A stretch of 44,308 nt of DNA from Aquabacterium sp. (GCA_023266355.1 JAHFQM010000013.1:1-44308), one strand, 5' to 3'; positions 29,462 through 37,403 are shown, counted from the first letter of the stretch. The notes: generated by a model from the sequence alone, not told the origin. Made by a program: numbers and translations.

Positions 29462-30040
29462 ATGACCAAGATCATCATTTCCATCCAGTACGCCGGCCTG
29501 ACGCTGCCGGTGGTGAAGAACGAGGCGGGCGAGGACTGCACGCCGCTGAAGCCGATCTCGGATTTGTTCGGGCTGCGGTGGCGCGATCAGCGCCAAAAAG
29601 TGACCGGAAGTGCGTACATGGCGCGCTTTTTGGGCCTTTCGCAACGCGAAAACGACGGTCTATCGGCGTTCCAGGTGGGGATATCCCCCCCTGTTCCGGC
29701 CCCTGAACTGTTCATTCGGCTGGACCGCGTGGCGGCATTCCTGATGTCGATCAACCCGGACAAGGTGCACGCGGCGGGCAACGTCGACGGCGCCAAGTTC
29801 CTGGCCGAAAAGCACGAGGAGTGGGCCGACGCAGTGCACGACTACGAAGAGCTTGGCATTGCGGTGAACCTGAACCACGCCAGGGCGCAGGAGGCGATGC
29901 GCAAGCAGCGGGCGGCCTTCGCCCAGATGATCGGGGTGAGGAACAAGACGGAGAACAAGGCCGACCGGGACGCGATCGGCGCGGTGGTGAAGCAAATGGC
30001 CGGGGAGCTGGGCGTTTCGTACCAGCCGGACCTGCTGTGA
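29462..30040 (+). CDS. antirepressor-like protein with P22 Ant N-terminal domain
   Basis: This 192-residue protein begins with the P22_AR_N-type segment: LPVVKNEAGEDCTPLKPISD, LFGLRWRDQRQKV and later LFIRLDRVAAFLMSINPDKV. P22 Ant inactivates phage repressors in trans. The C-terminal part is a charged helix (NLNHARAQEAMRKQRAAFAQ) ending in TENKADRDAIG. It lies downstream of the Arc-sized gene and the divergent Mnt-like gene, as in the P22 immI order. The target repressor is not visible in this window. Confidence 0.7.
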   Translation: MTKIIISIQYAGLTLPVVKNEAGEDCTPLKPISDLFGLRWRDQRQKVTGSAYMARFLGLSQRENDGLSAFQVGISPPVPAPELFIRLDRVAAFLMSINPDKVHAAGNVDGAKFLAEKHEEWADAVHDYEELGIAVNLNHARAQEAMRKQRAAFAQMIGVRNKTENKADRDAIGAVVKQMAGELGVSYQPDLL

Positions 30041-30570
30041 GCCGCTGCACCAACTCCGCCGCCTGCCACCACGATCCGGACTGCGAGGACGTGAACTGCC
30101 CGGGGCGGCCGGACGAGCCAGTCCAGCGGGAAACCCGCTTCCAACGCGCGGCGCGCATGGCCGACGTCAACGCCCGCATCCTGGCCTACTTTGACGACGA
30201 GCAGCTGGCCGCGCTGCGCCGCCTGTACGAGCTGCCCAAGCGCCACAGCGGTACCAGTGGCGGCAACACGGCGGCCAAGCTGCTGCTGGGCCTGTACAAC
30301 GGCCTGCGTTTCCCGTTCGACCTGACGGACCTGCGTTGCTTCGACATGGTCAATTTCGAAGCGGCCATGACGGTGATCCGCATGGATGCGCCGCGCTGCC
30401 GCGCCGAAGTGCACACGGTGCTGGACGCGATCTATGGCGACGGCTTCAGCACCGGCGACGAGTTCGAGCACTGGGCCTTCAACCTGCGCCTGAAGGGGCG
30501 CTGCAAGAAGGAGGGCCTGTCGGACCGGCCGCTGCGCTACATCGAGCTGGAGGACTTCCGCCATGTCTAA
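30037..30570 (+). CDS. conserved phage protein, DUF7673-like
   Basis: This 177-residue protein starts at GTG overlapping the Ant-like stop. The N-terminus is a Cys/His cluster (CTNSAACHHDPDCEDVNC). The central domain LAALRRLYELPKRHSGTSGG, KLLLGLYNGLRFPFDLTDLR and DAPRCRAEVHTVL matches my memory of a small domain often seen in proteobacterial phages (DUF7673-type). The function is unknown; the Cys cluster could bind zinc. Confidence 0.6.
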   Translation: MSRCTNSAACHHDPDCEDVNCPGRPDEPVQRETRFQRAARMADVNARILAYFDDEQLAALRRLYELPKRHSGTSGGNTAAKLLLGLYNGLRFPFDLTDLRCFDMVNFEAAMTVIRMDAPRCRAEVHTVLDAIYGDGFSTGDEFEHWAFNLRLKGRCKKEGLSDRPLRYIELEDFRHV

Positions 30571-30790
30571 AGCCGTTGGGGCGAAGGCCGTCGCCCGCGA
30601 CCCCGCCGCCTTCGTGGTGGTGGTGGAGCAGGACAAGAAGTCCACCACCGTGGGGCCGTACCGCCAGTTCAAGCGCGCCGATGCCGATGCCCGGGCCTGG
30701 GACGGTACCGCCGGCCGCTCGGCCTGGGTGGAGCCGATGGTGGCGCCCGCGGCCTACCTGCTGCAGCGCGCTGCGGAGGCCCGCGCATGA
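30563..30790 (+). CDS. small early protein
   Basis: This 75-residue protein overlaps its neighbours by 8 and 4 bases. It contains a beta-like pair (AFVVVVEQDKKSTTVGPYRQ) followed by a helix (KRADADARAWDGTAGRSAWV). No motif or family is evident; tight coupling suggests co-expression with the 30-31 kb genes. Confidence 0.5.
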   Translation: MSKAVGAKAVARDPAAFVVVVEQDKKSTTVGPYRQFKRADADARAWDGTAGRSAWVEPMVAPAAYLLQRAAEARA

Positions 30791-30978
30791 GGGCCTATCT
30801 GAAATGGCGGCTGGCCCTGGCGCTGTGCGCCCTGGCGTCGGCCATCCTGGTGCCGCTGTCGCTGGCGGCGGTGTGGCTGGCCCGCCTGGTGCACCGCGCG
30901 CAGGACGCGGCCGAGACCGAGCTGCTGTTCGCGGCGGCCCGCCGGCGCGTGGCCATTCAACGAAAGGACCGCCCATGA
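30787..30978 (+). CDS. single-pass membrane peptide
   Basis: This 63-residue protein has one strong membrane segment (ALALCALASAILVPLSLAAV) between a short basic start and a basic, helical cytoplasmic or periplasmic tail (ETELLFAAARRRVAIQRKDR). Four-base overlaps occur on both sides. The function is unknown; small membrane peptides of early operons can block superinfection. Confidence 0.5.
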   Translation: MRAYLKWRLALALCALASAILVPLSLAAVWLARLVHRAQDAAETELLFAAARRRVAIQRKDRP

Positions 30979-31202
30979 CCAAGGCGTTTATTTCGTTGAC
31001 CGCCGAGCGCTTGAAGGTGGGGCCGCTCAAGGAGGTGGCGGGTGCGCTGCAGCAGGAGACGCGCCTGTTTCAGGGCGGCGAGTGTGTGTGCGTGCTGCTG
31101 GTGACCTATCCCGCGGGCAGCCCCGAGTGGATGAAGTGGGCCGCTGCCCGCACGCTGGACAGCAGCCGGGGCGCGCCAGTGTGCGGGCATCACCCGGTAT
31201 GA
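30975..31202 (+). CDS. small early protein
   Basis: This 75-residue protein contains KVGPLKEVAGALQQETRLFQ followed by GGECVCVLLVTYPAGSPEWM, a helix-strand layout with a Cys pair, and ends CGHHPV. ATGA overlap links it to its neighbours. No family recognised. Confidence 0.5.
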   Translation: MTKAFISLTAERLKVGPLKEVAGALQQETRLFQGGECVCVLLVTYPAGSPEWMKWAAARTLDSSRGAPVCGHHPV

Positions 31203-31633
31203 GCCAAGCCCTCACATCCCTGGCGGCGCGCCTTTTGTCCGCGCTGGTGGACGCGGGCAGCTGGTGCAGCCGCGTGGAGCTGCATGCCGCCTGCCAGTGC
31301 AGCGATGTGGCGCTGGAGGACGCGCTGGCCGATCTGGTGATCGCCGGCCAGGTGGACTGGCGCGAGAACGTGGGCTATCGCCTGGCGGGCACCAATGTGT
31401 GCCGCCGCGCCGCGCAGCTGCGCCAGCGCGAGGGCAAGCGCGCCGGCGTGGTGGGCGTGCCGGGCAAAGAGGGCTACCGGGTGGGGGTGGCCGAGGTGCG
31501 CGCGGATCTGGGGCTGGTGATGTACGAGCTGGCGCTGCCGCTGGCGCAGCCCGATGAGGACCCGGTGGAGCACCACCTGCGCCAGGTGCGCGGGGTGACG
31601 GAGTTTGTTCGATCGATCGAAGGAGGGGCGTGA
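31199..31633 (+). CDS. winged-helix-like protein
   Basis: This 144-residue protein begins with SLAARLLSALVDAGSWCSRV, HAACQCSDVALEDALADLVI and AGQVDWRENVGYRLAG, which read as a winged-helix DNA-binding unit (helices, recognition helix, wing). The second half (NVCRRAAQLRQREGKRAGVV, then ADLGLVMYELALPL) is helical with a basic stretch. It may regulate early or late genes; no specific family is recognised. Confidence 0.55.
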   Translation: MSQALTSLAARLLSALVDAGSWCSRVELHAACQCSDVALEDALADLVIAGQVDWRENVGYRLAGTNVCRRAAQLRQREGKRAGVVGVPGKEGYRVGVAEVRADLGLVMYELALPLAQPDEDPVEHHLRQVRGVTEFVRSIEGGA

Positions 31634-31953
31634 TGAACTGCAAACCCGGCCAGATGGCCTGGATCGATTTTCCGCGCGACGAGCGCAGCCTGGCGATGGG
31701 GCTGGACCAGCTGCAGGGCCACGTGGTGCAGGTGCTGGCGCTGCACCCCAAGTCGCCGCAGGCGGCGCCGGTGTGGATCGTGGAGCCGCCGCAGGCGGTG
31801 GTGATCCGCAGCGACGTGCTTTTTCGCAATGGCGACGTGCTGTACGCCGGCGACGTGAGGCCCTGCGAGGGAATCCCGGACGCCTTCTTGCGCCCGCTGC
31901 AGGACTTCGACCCCGAGGAGCTGCGCGAGCGCCATGAGGAGTTGGTGTCGTGA
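31633..31953 (+). CDS. hypothetical early protein
   Basis: This 106-residue protein starts at ATG just after GGAGGGG; the GTG three bases upstream is an alternative. It is beta-rich (GHVVQVLALHPKSPQAAPVW, then SDVLFRNGDVLYAGDVRP) and ends in a short acidic helix (EELRERHEELVS). It resembles small SH3/OB-like proteins, but nothing decides. Confidence 0.55.
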   Translation: MNCKPGQMAWIDFPRDERSLAMGLDQLQGHVVQVLALHPKSPQAAPVWIVEPPQAVVIRSDVLFRNGDVLYAGDVRPCEGIPDAFLRPLQDFDPEELRERHEELVS

Positions 31954-32108
31954 GGCGCGAGCCGGACTTCTGGCCCGAGCCGCAGGATCCGGGCCGCCGG
32001 CTGCGCGCGGGCACGCCGGGCGATCGCGACGAGAAGGTCAAGCGCCGGCGCAAGCAGGTGCGCGCCAGGCGCATGGCCATCCTGATCGAGAAGCGGAGGC
32101 GCTCTTGA
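31950..32108 (+). CDS. very basic short peptide
   Basis: A 52-residue protein from GTG (overlapping the previous stop) contains KVKRRRKQVRARRMAIL and IEKRRRS, with an acidic/Trp-containing start (EPDFWPEPQD). The strong positive charge suggests nucleic-acid binding. Its stop overlaps the TTG start of the next gene. Confidence 0.45.
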   Translation: MRREPDFWPEPQDPGRRLRAGTPGDRDEKVKRRRKQVRARRMAILIEKRRRS

Positions 32109-33109
32109 ACCGCGGCCGCTGGGCCGCGTGGGAGCTGCAGTTGCTGCGCGATGAGTACGGCAGCTCGCTGACGCGCGACATCGCAAAGGCGCTGAACCGC
32201 GGCTTTACCGGGGTGCGAACGAAGGCGCTGGAGCTGGGCCTGAAGTGCCGCACCCAGTGGACGCCGCAGCTGGACGAGATCGTGGCGCTGATGCTGCCCG
32301 ATGCGCCGGCGGCCGCCGTGGGCGAGCTGATCGGCGCCACCGAGGCGGCGGTGCGCATGCGCGCGATCGCGCTGGGCGTGAAGAAGGCGCCGGGCTTCGC
32401 GGCGCGCTGGTCCAGGCAGCAGACGCTGGCCAGGTCGCCTTTCACGCCCGAGATCGCCGAGGTGATCGAGCTGCTGTATCCGGACACGCTGACGCAGGAG
32501 TTGGCGGATTTCATCGGCATGCCGATGGACCGCGTGCATGCCTATGCGGCCAAGCACGGCTGGAACAAGACCGACTCTTTCATACGCGAGACGGCCCGGG
32601 CCCGCTCGCTGGCCGCCGACCACCCGATGCGCCGCTATCGCTTTCCCGAGGGCCACGTGCCGGCCAACAAGGGCGTGAAGGGCTGGGACTCGGGCGGCCG
32701 GTCGCACGAGACGCGGTTCAAGAAGGGCGAGCGGCACGGCGTCGCCGCCCGGCGCTACGGGCCCGTGGGCAAGTTGACCATCAACGCGGACGGCTACCTG
32801 GCCCGAAAGATCGGCGAGACCAACCGCGGCGCGCGCGACTGGGAGGCGGTGCACCGGCTGGTGTGGATCGAGGCGAACGGGCCGATACCGCCCGGCCACC
32901 TGGTGCGCTTCAAGCCGGGACGGCGCACCACCGAGCTGGAAAAGATCACCCTGGACGCGCTGGAGTGCATCACCCTGGCCGAGAACGCGCGGCGCAACAG
33001 CTTTCGCACCAACTATCCGCCCGAGGTGGTGAAGCTGATCGAGACCCGGGCCCACCTGCAACGAATGATCAACAAGCGCGAACGCGCAATGACCGAGGAA
33101 ACGCCATGA
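32105..33109 (+). CDS. HNH homing endonuclease-like protein
   Basis: This 334-residue protein, probably from TTG 32105 with GGAGG five bases upstream, begins with helix-turn-helix repeats (RDIAKALNRGFTGVRTKALE, LIGATEAAVRMRAIALGV). It then has the NUMOD/HNH-type block KGVKGWDSGGRSHETRFKKG and the nuclease core VHRLVWIEANGPIPPGHLVR with ENARRNS at the end. This is the usual layout of phage HNH homing endonucleases: DNA-targeting part plus ββα-metal nuclease. The core's second His site (HLVRF) is slightly altered. It is free-standing, with no intron detected around it. Confidence 0.75.
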   Translation: MNRGRWAAWELQLLRDEYGSSLTRDIAKALNRGFTGVRTKALELGLKCRTQWTPQLDEIVALMLPDAPAAAVGELIGATEAAVRMRAIALGVKKAPGFAARWSRQQTLARSPFTPEIAEVIELLYPDTLTQELADFIGMPMDRVHAYAAKHGWNKTDSFIRETARARSLAADHPMRRYRFPEGHVPANKGVKGWDSGGRSHETRFKKGERHGVAARRYGPVGKLTINADGYLARKIGETNRGARDWEAVHRLVWIEANGPIPPGHLVRFKPGRRTTELEKITLDALECITLAENARRNSFRTNYPPEVVKLIETRAHLQRMINKRERAMTEETP

Positions 33110-33459
33110 CCCAAGAAACCCAAGCGCCGGACGCGCCGTCCGATGACAACCACATCCGCACGGTGCGCCGCCACCTGATGGACCAGATGCAGGCGCTGCG
33201 CGGCGCCAAGGAGCCCGCCGACATGGAGCGCGAGCTGGCGCGCGGCAAGGGCCTGTCGGAGCTGGCCCAGGTGCTGGTGAACACTGCCAAGGTGGAGGTG
33301 GATTACCTGAAGGTGACGGGGCAGCCCAGCACGCCGTTCATGAAGGCGCCGCCGGATCAGCCGCAGCTGCCCGACGCCGGCTCGAAGCACGACACCACGC
33401 GCCTGCCGGCGCCGGGCAATGGCATCACCAGCATCACGCAGCACCGCCTCAAGGGCTGA
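33106..33459 (+). CDS. small early protein
   Basis: This 117-residue protein is mostly helical and charged (IRTVRRHLMDQMQALRGAKE, then MERELARGKGLSELAQVLVN) and ends in a Pro-rich, low-complexity tail. It overlaps the endonuclease by four bases. No family is recognised; it could be an oligomeric adaptor. Confidence 0.5.
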   Translation: MTQETQAPDAPSDDNHIRTVRRHLMDQMQALRGAKEPADMERELARGKGLSELAQVLVNTAKVEVDYLKVTGQPSTPFMKAPPDQPQLPDAGSKHDTTRLPAPGNGITSITQHRLKG

Positions 33460-33461
33460 CG

Positions 33462-33776
33462 ATGGATCAGGCCTATTGGAAGGAGCGCTGCGACGCGGCC
33501 GAGGCGGCGCTGCGCAAGGCGCGCACGGGGATCACGGTCACCGATCTGCGCCGGTGCATCCTGGATGCGCTGAGCGATCTGCGGCCCGAGTCGTGGATGG
33601 ACACGCACCGCGCGGCCGATGTGATGCAGGTGGACGACAAGCACGCCCTCGCGGTGCTGCGCAAGCTGGATGCCCTGGTCCTGGTCGAGCGCATCCCGGG
33701 CCAGCGCGGCGTGCGCGGCGGGCCTTCGCGCTGGCGCCTGGGCTACCTGGTGCAGGTGGCGGAGACCATCGAATGA
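33462..33776 (+). CDS. winged-helix-like small protein
   Basis: This 104-residue protein has a helix (AAEAALRKARTG), then TDLRRCILDALSDLRPESWM, ADVMQVDDKHALAVLRKLDA, and VERIPGQRGVRGGPSRWRLG, the helix-helix-wing pattern of winged-helix regulators. It probably binds DNA. It is coupled by four bases to the membrane protein that follows. Confidence 0.5.
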   Translation: MDQAYWKERCDAAEAALRKARTGITVTDLRRCILDALSDLRPESWMDTHRAADVMQVDDKHALAVLRKLDALVLVERIPGQRGVRGGPSRWRLGYLVQVAETIE

Positions 33777-34033
33777 TGCTGGCCCTGCAACTGTGCGCCA
33801 CGGCATTTGCCCTGCTGGGCACGTGGCTGATCCGCAAGCCGGGGCGCTGGATGCCCTGGGGCTTCGTGGCCTGGCTGGTGAGCAACCCGGTGGCCATGGT
33901 GTTCATGGCGCTGCAGGGCAACTGGCCCTTTTTCTTCCAGCACCTGGTGTTCTTCGCGCTGGCCATCGAGAGCGTGTGGCACTGGCTGGTGCTGCCGAAA
34001 CTGAAACAACCCGAGGAGAGCTTTCATGTCTAA
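33773..34033 (+). CDS. membrane protein
   Basis: This 86-residue protein has about three hydrophobic segments (LALQLCATAFALLGTWLI, GFVAWLVSNPVAMVFMAL, FFFQHLVFFALAIESVWHW). The function is unknown; it resembles small phage membrane proteins of the YgjV/PnuC-like type in hydrophobicity only. It overlaps the next gene by eight bases. Confidence 0.5.
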   Translation: MMLALQLCATAFALLGTWLIRKPGRWMPWGFVAWLVSNPVAMVFMALQGNWPFFFQHLVFFALAIESVWHWLVLPKLKQPEESFHV

Positions 34034-34637
34034 GCGCGTGTATCTCAGTGGCCCGATGACGGGCATCGCTGACAACAATTTTCCGGCCTTCCACGAGTGG
34101 GCTGCGCGCCTGCGCGCTGATGGCTATGCCGTCGTGAGCCCGGCCGAGATTCCGGAGGCCGGCTCCTGGGAGCTATGTCTGCGCGCTGATTTGCGCGAGC
34201 TGAGCAGCTGCGACGCCATCGCGATGATGCCGGGCTGGGAGAACAGCAAGGGCGCACACCTGGAGCTTCACGTGGCGCATCGGCTCGGCCTGGAGGTGAT
34301 TCACCTGCCGCTGCAGTTCGACTTGCTGCGGCACCTGCGCCGCCAAATTGATTTCAGCGCTCGTACCTTTGGGCCCGGCGCGCGGACCGCAGGCGTGTGC
34401 GACCACATTCGAAAAGAGCTGATCGAAGTGCAGGACGATGGCGGCTCGCTCGCCGAGTGGATCGACGTGATCATCCTCGCCTTCGATGGCGCATGGCGCT
34501 GCGGAGCCACTCCGGAGCACATCGTCTCCGAGCTGGTGGCCAAGCAGACCAAGAACGAGGGCCGCCGTTGGCCCGACTGGCGCACCGCCGACCCGAACAA
34601 GGCCATCGAGCACGACCGTACGGCGGACGTCGCATGA
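34026..34637 (+). CDS. DUF4406-DUF550-type nucleotide-metabolism fusion
   Basis: This 203-residue protein fuses two domains. Residues 1-95 (VYLSGPMTGIADNNFPAFHE, then GWENSKGAHLELHVAHRLGL) match the DUF4406 nucleoside 2-deoxyribosyltransferase-like fold, with the SGPMTG phosphate loop. Residues about 100-190 (QIDFSARTFGPGARTAGVCD, HIRKELIEVQDDGGSLAEWI, DVIILAFDGAWRCGATPEHI) match DUF550/MazG-like dATP/dGTP pyrophosphohydrolases, including the acidic metal-binding helix ELIEV and the E-x2-D of EWID. The combination suggests editing of purine deoxynucleotide pools. The parts are usually separate genes. Confidence 0.75.
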   Translation: MSKRVYLSGPMTGIADNNFPAFHEWAARLRADGYAVVSPAEIPEAGSWELCLRADLRELSSCDAIAMMPGWENSKGAHLELHVAHRLGLEVIHLPLQFDLLRHLRRQIDFSARTFGPGARTAGVCDHIRKELIEVQDDGGSLAEWIDVIILAFDGAWRCGATPEHIVSELVAKQTKNEGRRWPDWRTADPNKAIEHDRTADVA

Positions 34638-34981
34638 ACATGTCGATCACAAGCCCCCTGTGGAATGAGGCCGAGCGGCTGGCCCGCCATGACCTGAAGG
34701 TGCGCGCCGCGCTGACGTTCTTTGCGCAGGAGCCGTGCGCGGGCAACAACGATGTGTGCATCGTCTACGCGGTGCTGCAGGCGCTCCAGGCCGCGGGCCA
34801 AGGCTGGCAGCTGGTGCCCAGCGCGCCGCCCGACGCGCTGCTGCCGCTGCTGACCAGTTACGACAGCGTGGAGGGCATGAGCGAGCGCGACCAGCACACG
34901 ATTCTCAGCCGGCTGCGCAGCCGGTGGAGCGCGATCCTGCAGGCGCTGGCGCTGACGCCGGCCACCGGAGAACGCGCATGA
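34634..34981 (+). CDS. hypothetical protein
   Basis: This 115-residue, mainly helical protein (SPLWNEAERLARHDLKVRAA, then DVCIVYAVLQALQAAGQGWQ) is placed between the fusion enzyme and a second conserved phage protein with ATGA overlaps on both sides. Its family is not recognised. Confidence 0.5.
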   Translation: MNMSITSPLWNEAERLARHDLKVRAALTFFAQEPCAGNNDVCIVYAVLQALQAAGQGWQLVPSAPPDALLPLLTSYDSVEGMSERDQHTILSRLRSRWSAILQALALTPATGERA

Positions 34982-35451
34982 CCCTGCCTTACGAAAAAGC
35001 CACCAGCGGCGAGAAGGCACTGGGCGAGATCCAGAAGATCCTGCGCGCCTTCGGCTGCAACAAGTTCGGCAGCATGGCCGACGACGAAGAGCAGACCATC
35101 ATGGTGCAGTTCGAATACCGGGGGCGGCAGTGCACCTGCAAGGCCAGCATCCGCGGCTATGCCGCCGCCTACCTGAAAGAGCACCCCCCGACCATCTACA
35201 ACACCGACCTCATGGCCGGCCGAGGCCAGGCGAAGCAGGCAGCCGCCGAGAAGAAGGCCCTGGAGGTCGCCAGCGTGGCCGTCTATTCGATCCTGCGCGA
35301 CTGGATCAAGGGCCAGGTGATGGCGATCGAGACCGGCGTGCTCACCTTCGAGGGCGCGTTCCTGGGTCAGATCATGCTGCCCAGCGGCAAGACGGTGCTG
35401 CAGCACGTGGAGGCGAACAAGATGCTGGCGCTGGAGCACACCAATGGCTGA
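34978..35451 (+). CDS. conserved-looking phage protein
   Basis: This 157-residue protein has an alpha/beta sequence: EKALGEIQKILRAFGCNKFG, then EEQTIMVQFEYRGRQCTCKA with two Cys, and a helical Ala/Lys segment (QAKQAAAEKKALEVASVAVY). The pattern recalls small single-domain phage proteins found beside DUF550-type genes, but I cannot name a function. Confidence 0.55.
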   Translation: MTLPYEKATSGEKALGEIQKILRAFGCNKFGSMADDEEQTIMVQFEYRGRQCTCKASIRGYAAAYLKEHPPTIYNTDLMAGRGQAKQAAAEKKALEVASVAVYSILRDWIKGQVMAIETGVLTFEGAFLGQIMLPSGKTVLQHVEANKMLALEHTNG

Positions 35452-35650
35452 CGCACCCTGGAAACAGAAGCCCCTGGACGAATGGGCCATCGTTGGCATG
35501 AACCACTATCACGTCAATGGTGAGCGGCGGCTGTTCGTGGCCATGACGAAGGGCGAGCGGTGCATCCAGGACGAGGGGCCGGACGACGAGTACCTGTGGA
35601 ATCGGCTTTGGCACAAGGCCGTCGCCTTGAAGGAAGCCGGCAATGGCTGA
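35444..35650 (+). CDS. small hypothetical protein
   Basis: This 68-residue protein overlaps both neighbours by eight bases. It is Trp/His-rich (WKQKPLDEWAIVGMNHYHVN, then RLWHKAVALKEAGNG). No motif stands out. Confidence 0.5.
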   Translation: MADAPWKQKPLDEWAIVGMNHYHVNGERRLFVAMTKGERCIQDEGPDDEYLWNRLWHKAVALKEAGNG

Positions 35651-36662
35651 AAGAACTGAGATCGCCTGGTGCGACAGCACTTTCAACCCCTGGCAAGGTT
35701 GCACGAAGGTCAGTCCCGGCTGCGACAACTGCTACGCCGAGGCCCGGCAGGACACCCGGCTGCACGCCGTCAAGTGGGGCGCAGGCCAGCCGCGCAAGCG
35801 CACCAAGACCTGGGGCGATCCGGTGAAGTGGAACAAGGCGCACGCCGAGTTCTTTGCCGCGCATGGCCGCCGGCAGCGCGTCTTCTGCGCCTCGCTGGCC
35901 GATGTTTTCGACAACGAGGTGCCGGACGAGTGGCGCATCGACCTGTTCGACCTGATCCACGACACGCCCCGCCTCGACTGGCTGCTGCTGACGAAGCGCA
36001 TCGGCAATGTCAAGAAGATGCTGCCGTCGAACACCAGCAACGACGACGCCACCGATTTCGCGCGCCTGTGGCCCAACGTCTGGTTGGGAGCCACGATCGT
36101 CAACCAGCAGGAAGCCGACCGCGACATCCCGAAGCTGCTGGCCACCCCGGCGGCGGTGCGGTTCCTGAGCATGGAGCCGCTGCTGGGGCGGGTGGATCTG
36201 CGCCAGTGGATCGGGCTTGAGTGTCGTCATGAGAGCGGCTACATGGAGGCAGACACCGGCGCGACCGTCTGCCGCGAATGCGACGAGGCCGCGCTGATCG
36301 ACTGGGTGATCGTCGGCGGCGAGTCCGGCACCAAGGCGCGCCCGATGCACCCGGACTGGGCCCGCAGCCTGCGCGATCAGTGCAAGGCCGCTGGCGTGCC
36401 GCTCCTGTTCAAGCAGTGGGGCGAGTGGCTGCCATGGACACAGTTCTGCGACTCAGGCATAGACGATCCGCCAGAACAAACCCGCTTCGACACCCGCGAG
36501 TGGAATGGCGAGACCTGGGGCGATGTTGGCAGGCCGATGTGGTGCGACTCGAAAGACGGCCTCATCGACGACATGCAATGCGTCGGCCGTGTCGGCAAGA
36601 AAGCCGCCGGCCGACTGCTCGATGGCGTGACGCACGACGGCTATCCGGAGGCGGTCCTGTGA
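35643..36662 (+). CDS. DUF5131 (phage Gp37/Gp68-like) protein
   Basis: This 339-residue protein matches the Gp37/Gp68 family: EIAWCDSTFNPWQGCTKVSP, GCDNCYAEA (the C-x6-C-x2-C cluster), FCASLADVFDNEVPDEWRID, LDWLLLTKRIGNVKK, NVWLGATIVNQQEADRDIPK, VGGESGTKARPMHPDWARSL. The cluster resembles an iron-sulfur site of radical-SAM-like enzymes, and the family may be a nucleic-acid-modifying enzyme, but activity is unproven. An extra Cys/His insert (ECRHESGYMEADTGATVCRE) probably forms a zinc site. It lies next to nucleotide-metabolism and glycosylase-like genes. Confidence 0.8.
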   Translation: MAERTEIAWCDSTFNPWQGCTKVSPGCDNCYAEARQDTRLHAVKWGAGQPRKRTKTWGDPVKWNKAHAEFFAAHGRRQRVFCASLADVFDNEVPDEWRIDLFDLIHDTPRLDWLLLTKRIGNVKKMLPSNTSNDDATDFARLWPNVWLGATIVNQQEADRDIPKLLATPAAVRFLSMEPLLGRVDLRQWIGLECRHESGYMEADTGATVCRECDEAALIDWVIVGGESGTKARPMHPDWARSLRDQCKAAGVPLLFKQWGEWLPWTQFCDSGIDDPPEQTRFDTREWNGETWGDVGRPMWCDSKDGLIDDMQCVGRVGKKAAGRLLDGVTHDGYPEAVL

Positions 36663-36808
36663 AGGTGCTGCACCTGCTCCATGCCTGGATCGGTGGCGCC
36701 TTCTACCGCTGGGCCATGCGCGAGATCAACCCGCTGCACCCGGACGTGCCGGACATCCTGGTGCGCCAGCGGCGCCTGCAGGACAAGGCGGAAAGGCTGC
36801 TGCCGTGA
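36659..36808 (+). CDS. short hypothetical peptide
   Basis: This 49-residue protein starts at GTG, overlapping the DUF5131 stop. It is amphipathic (LHLLHAWIGGAFYRWAMREI) with a basic helix at the end (DILVRQRRLQDKAERLLP). The next start overlaps its stop. Its role is unknown. Confidence 0.45.
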   Translation: MKVLHLLHAWIGGAFYRWAMREINPLHPDVPDILVRQRRLQDKAERLLP

Positions 36809-37188
36809 CCCCCACCCAGCATGCGGGCCCCTTCACCGGCCTGGGCACGCGCGCCTACAACCGTGCGAGCGACTCGTACTGCGCGAGCGAGACGCCAGCC
36901 CCGATCCAGCGCGTTGCCGGAGTCAGCAAAACGGAGATGCTGCGCCGCCTCGTTCGCGAACATGGCAGCCTCCCGGGCCTCAGCCTTGCGGTCCAAACAG
37001 ATCTGCCCAGCTCTTCCCTCGTGGGCGCGCTCCTCAAACACGACATCGCGTTGGGACGCATCAAGTTCGAAGGCGGCCGCTATTGCTGGAACGATGACTT
37101 TGATCGCTGCCGGCAGGAGGAGGCGATCGCCGACGCGGCCGCGCTCCTGCGCAGGCACGGCTGGCGCGTCAAGGAGCCAGCACGATGA
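36805..37188 (+). CDS. winged-helix-like early protein
   Basis: This 127-residue protein starts at GTG. After a disordered start it has TEMLRRLVREHGSLPGLSLA, DLPSSSLVGALLKHDIALGR, IKFEGGRYCWN, which read as helices plus a wing of a small DNA-binding protein. The C-terminal helix is charged. No family is recognised. Confidence 0.5.
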   Translation: MTPTQHAGPFTGLGTRAYNRASDSYCASETPAPIQRVAGVSKTEMLRRLVREHGSLPGLSLAVQTDLPSSSLVGALLKHDIALGRIKFEGGRYCWNDDFDRCRQEEAIADAAALLRRHGWRVKEPAR

Positions 37189-37403
37189 AGACGCGCATCA
37201 GTGACCTGCCGCGCCTCGGGTGGAGTTTTCAATACACCGAGGTGAAGCACCCGCTGCCCCGTGACTGGCATTTCGTGGGCGGGGATGCGGCGCCGGCGGC
37301 GTGGCCCACGTCGGCCCAGCGCGATCGGGCCCGGGCGTGCTTTACGCGCCGGCGTTCGGTGTCGGCGGCGCTGGCCGACCTGAAACGCGGAGGCCTGTTG
37401 TGA
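37185..37403 (+). CDS. small hypothetical protein
   Basis: This 72-residue protein contains RISDLPRLGWSFQYTEVKHP and RDRARACFTRRRSVSAALAD, basic with aromatic residues. ATGA-type overlaps at both ends keep it in the operon. Function unknown. Confidence 0.45.
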   Translation: MKTRISDLPRLGWSFQYTEVKHPLPRDWHFVGGDAAPAAWPTSAQRDRARACFTRRRSVSAALADLKRGGLL

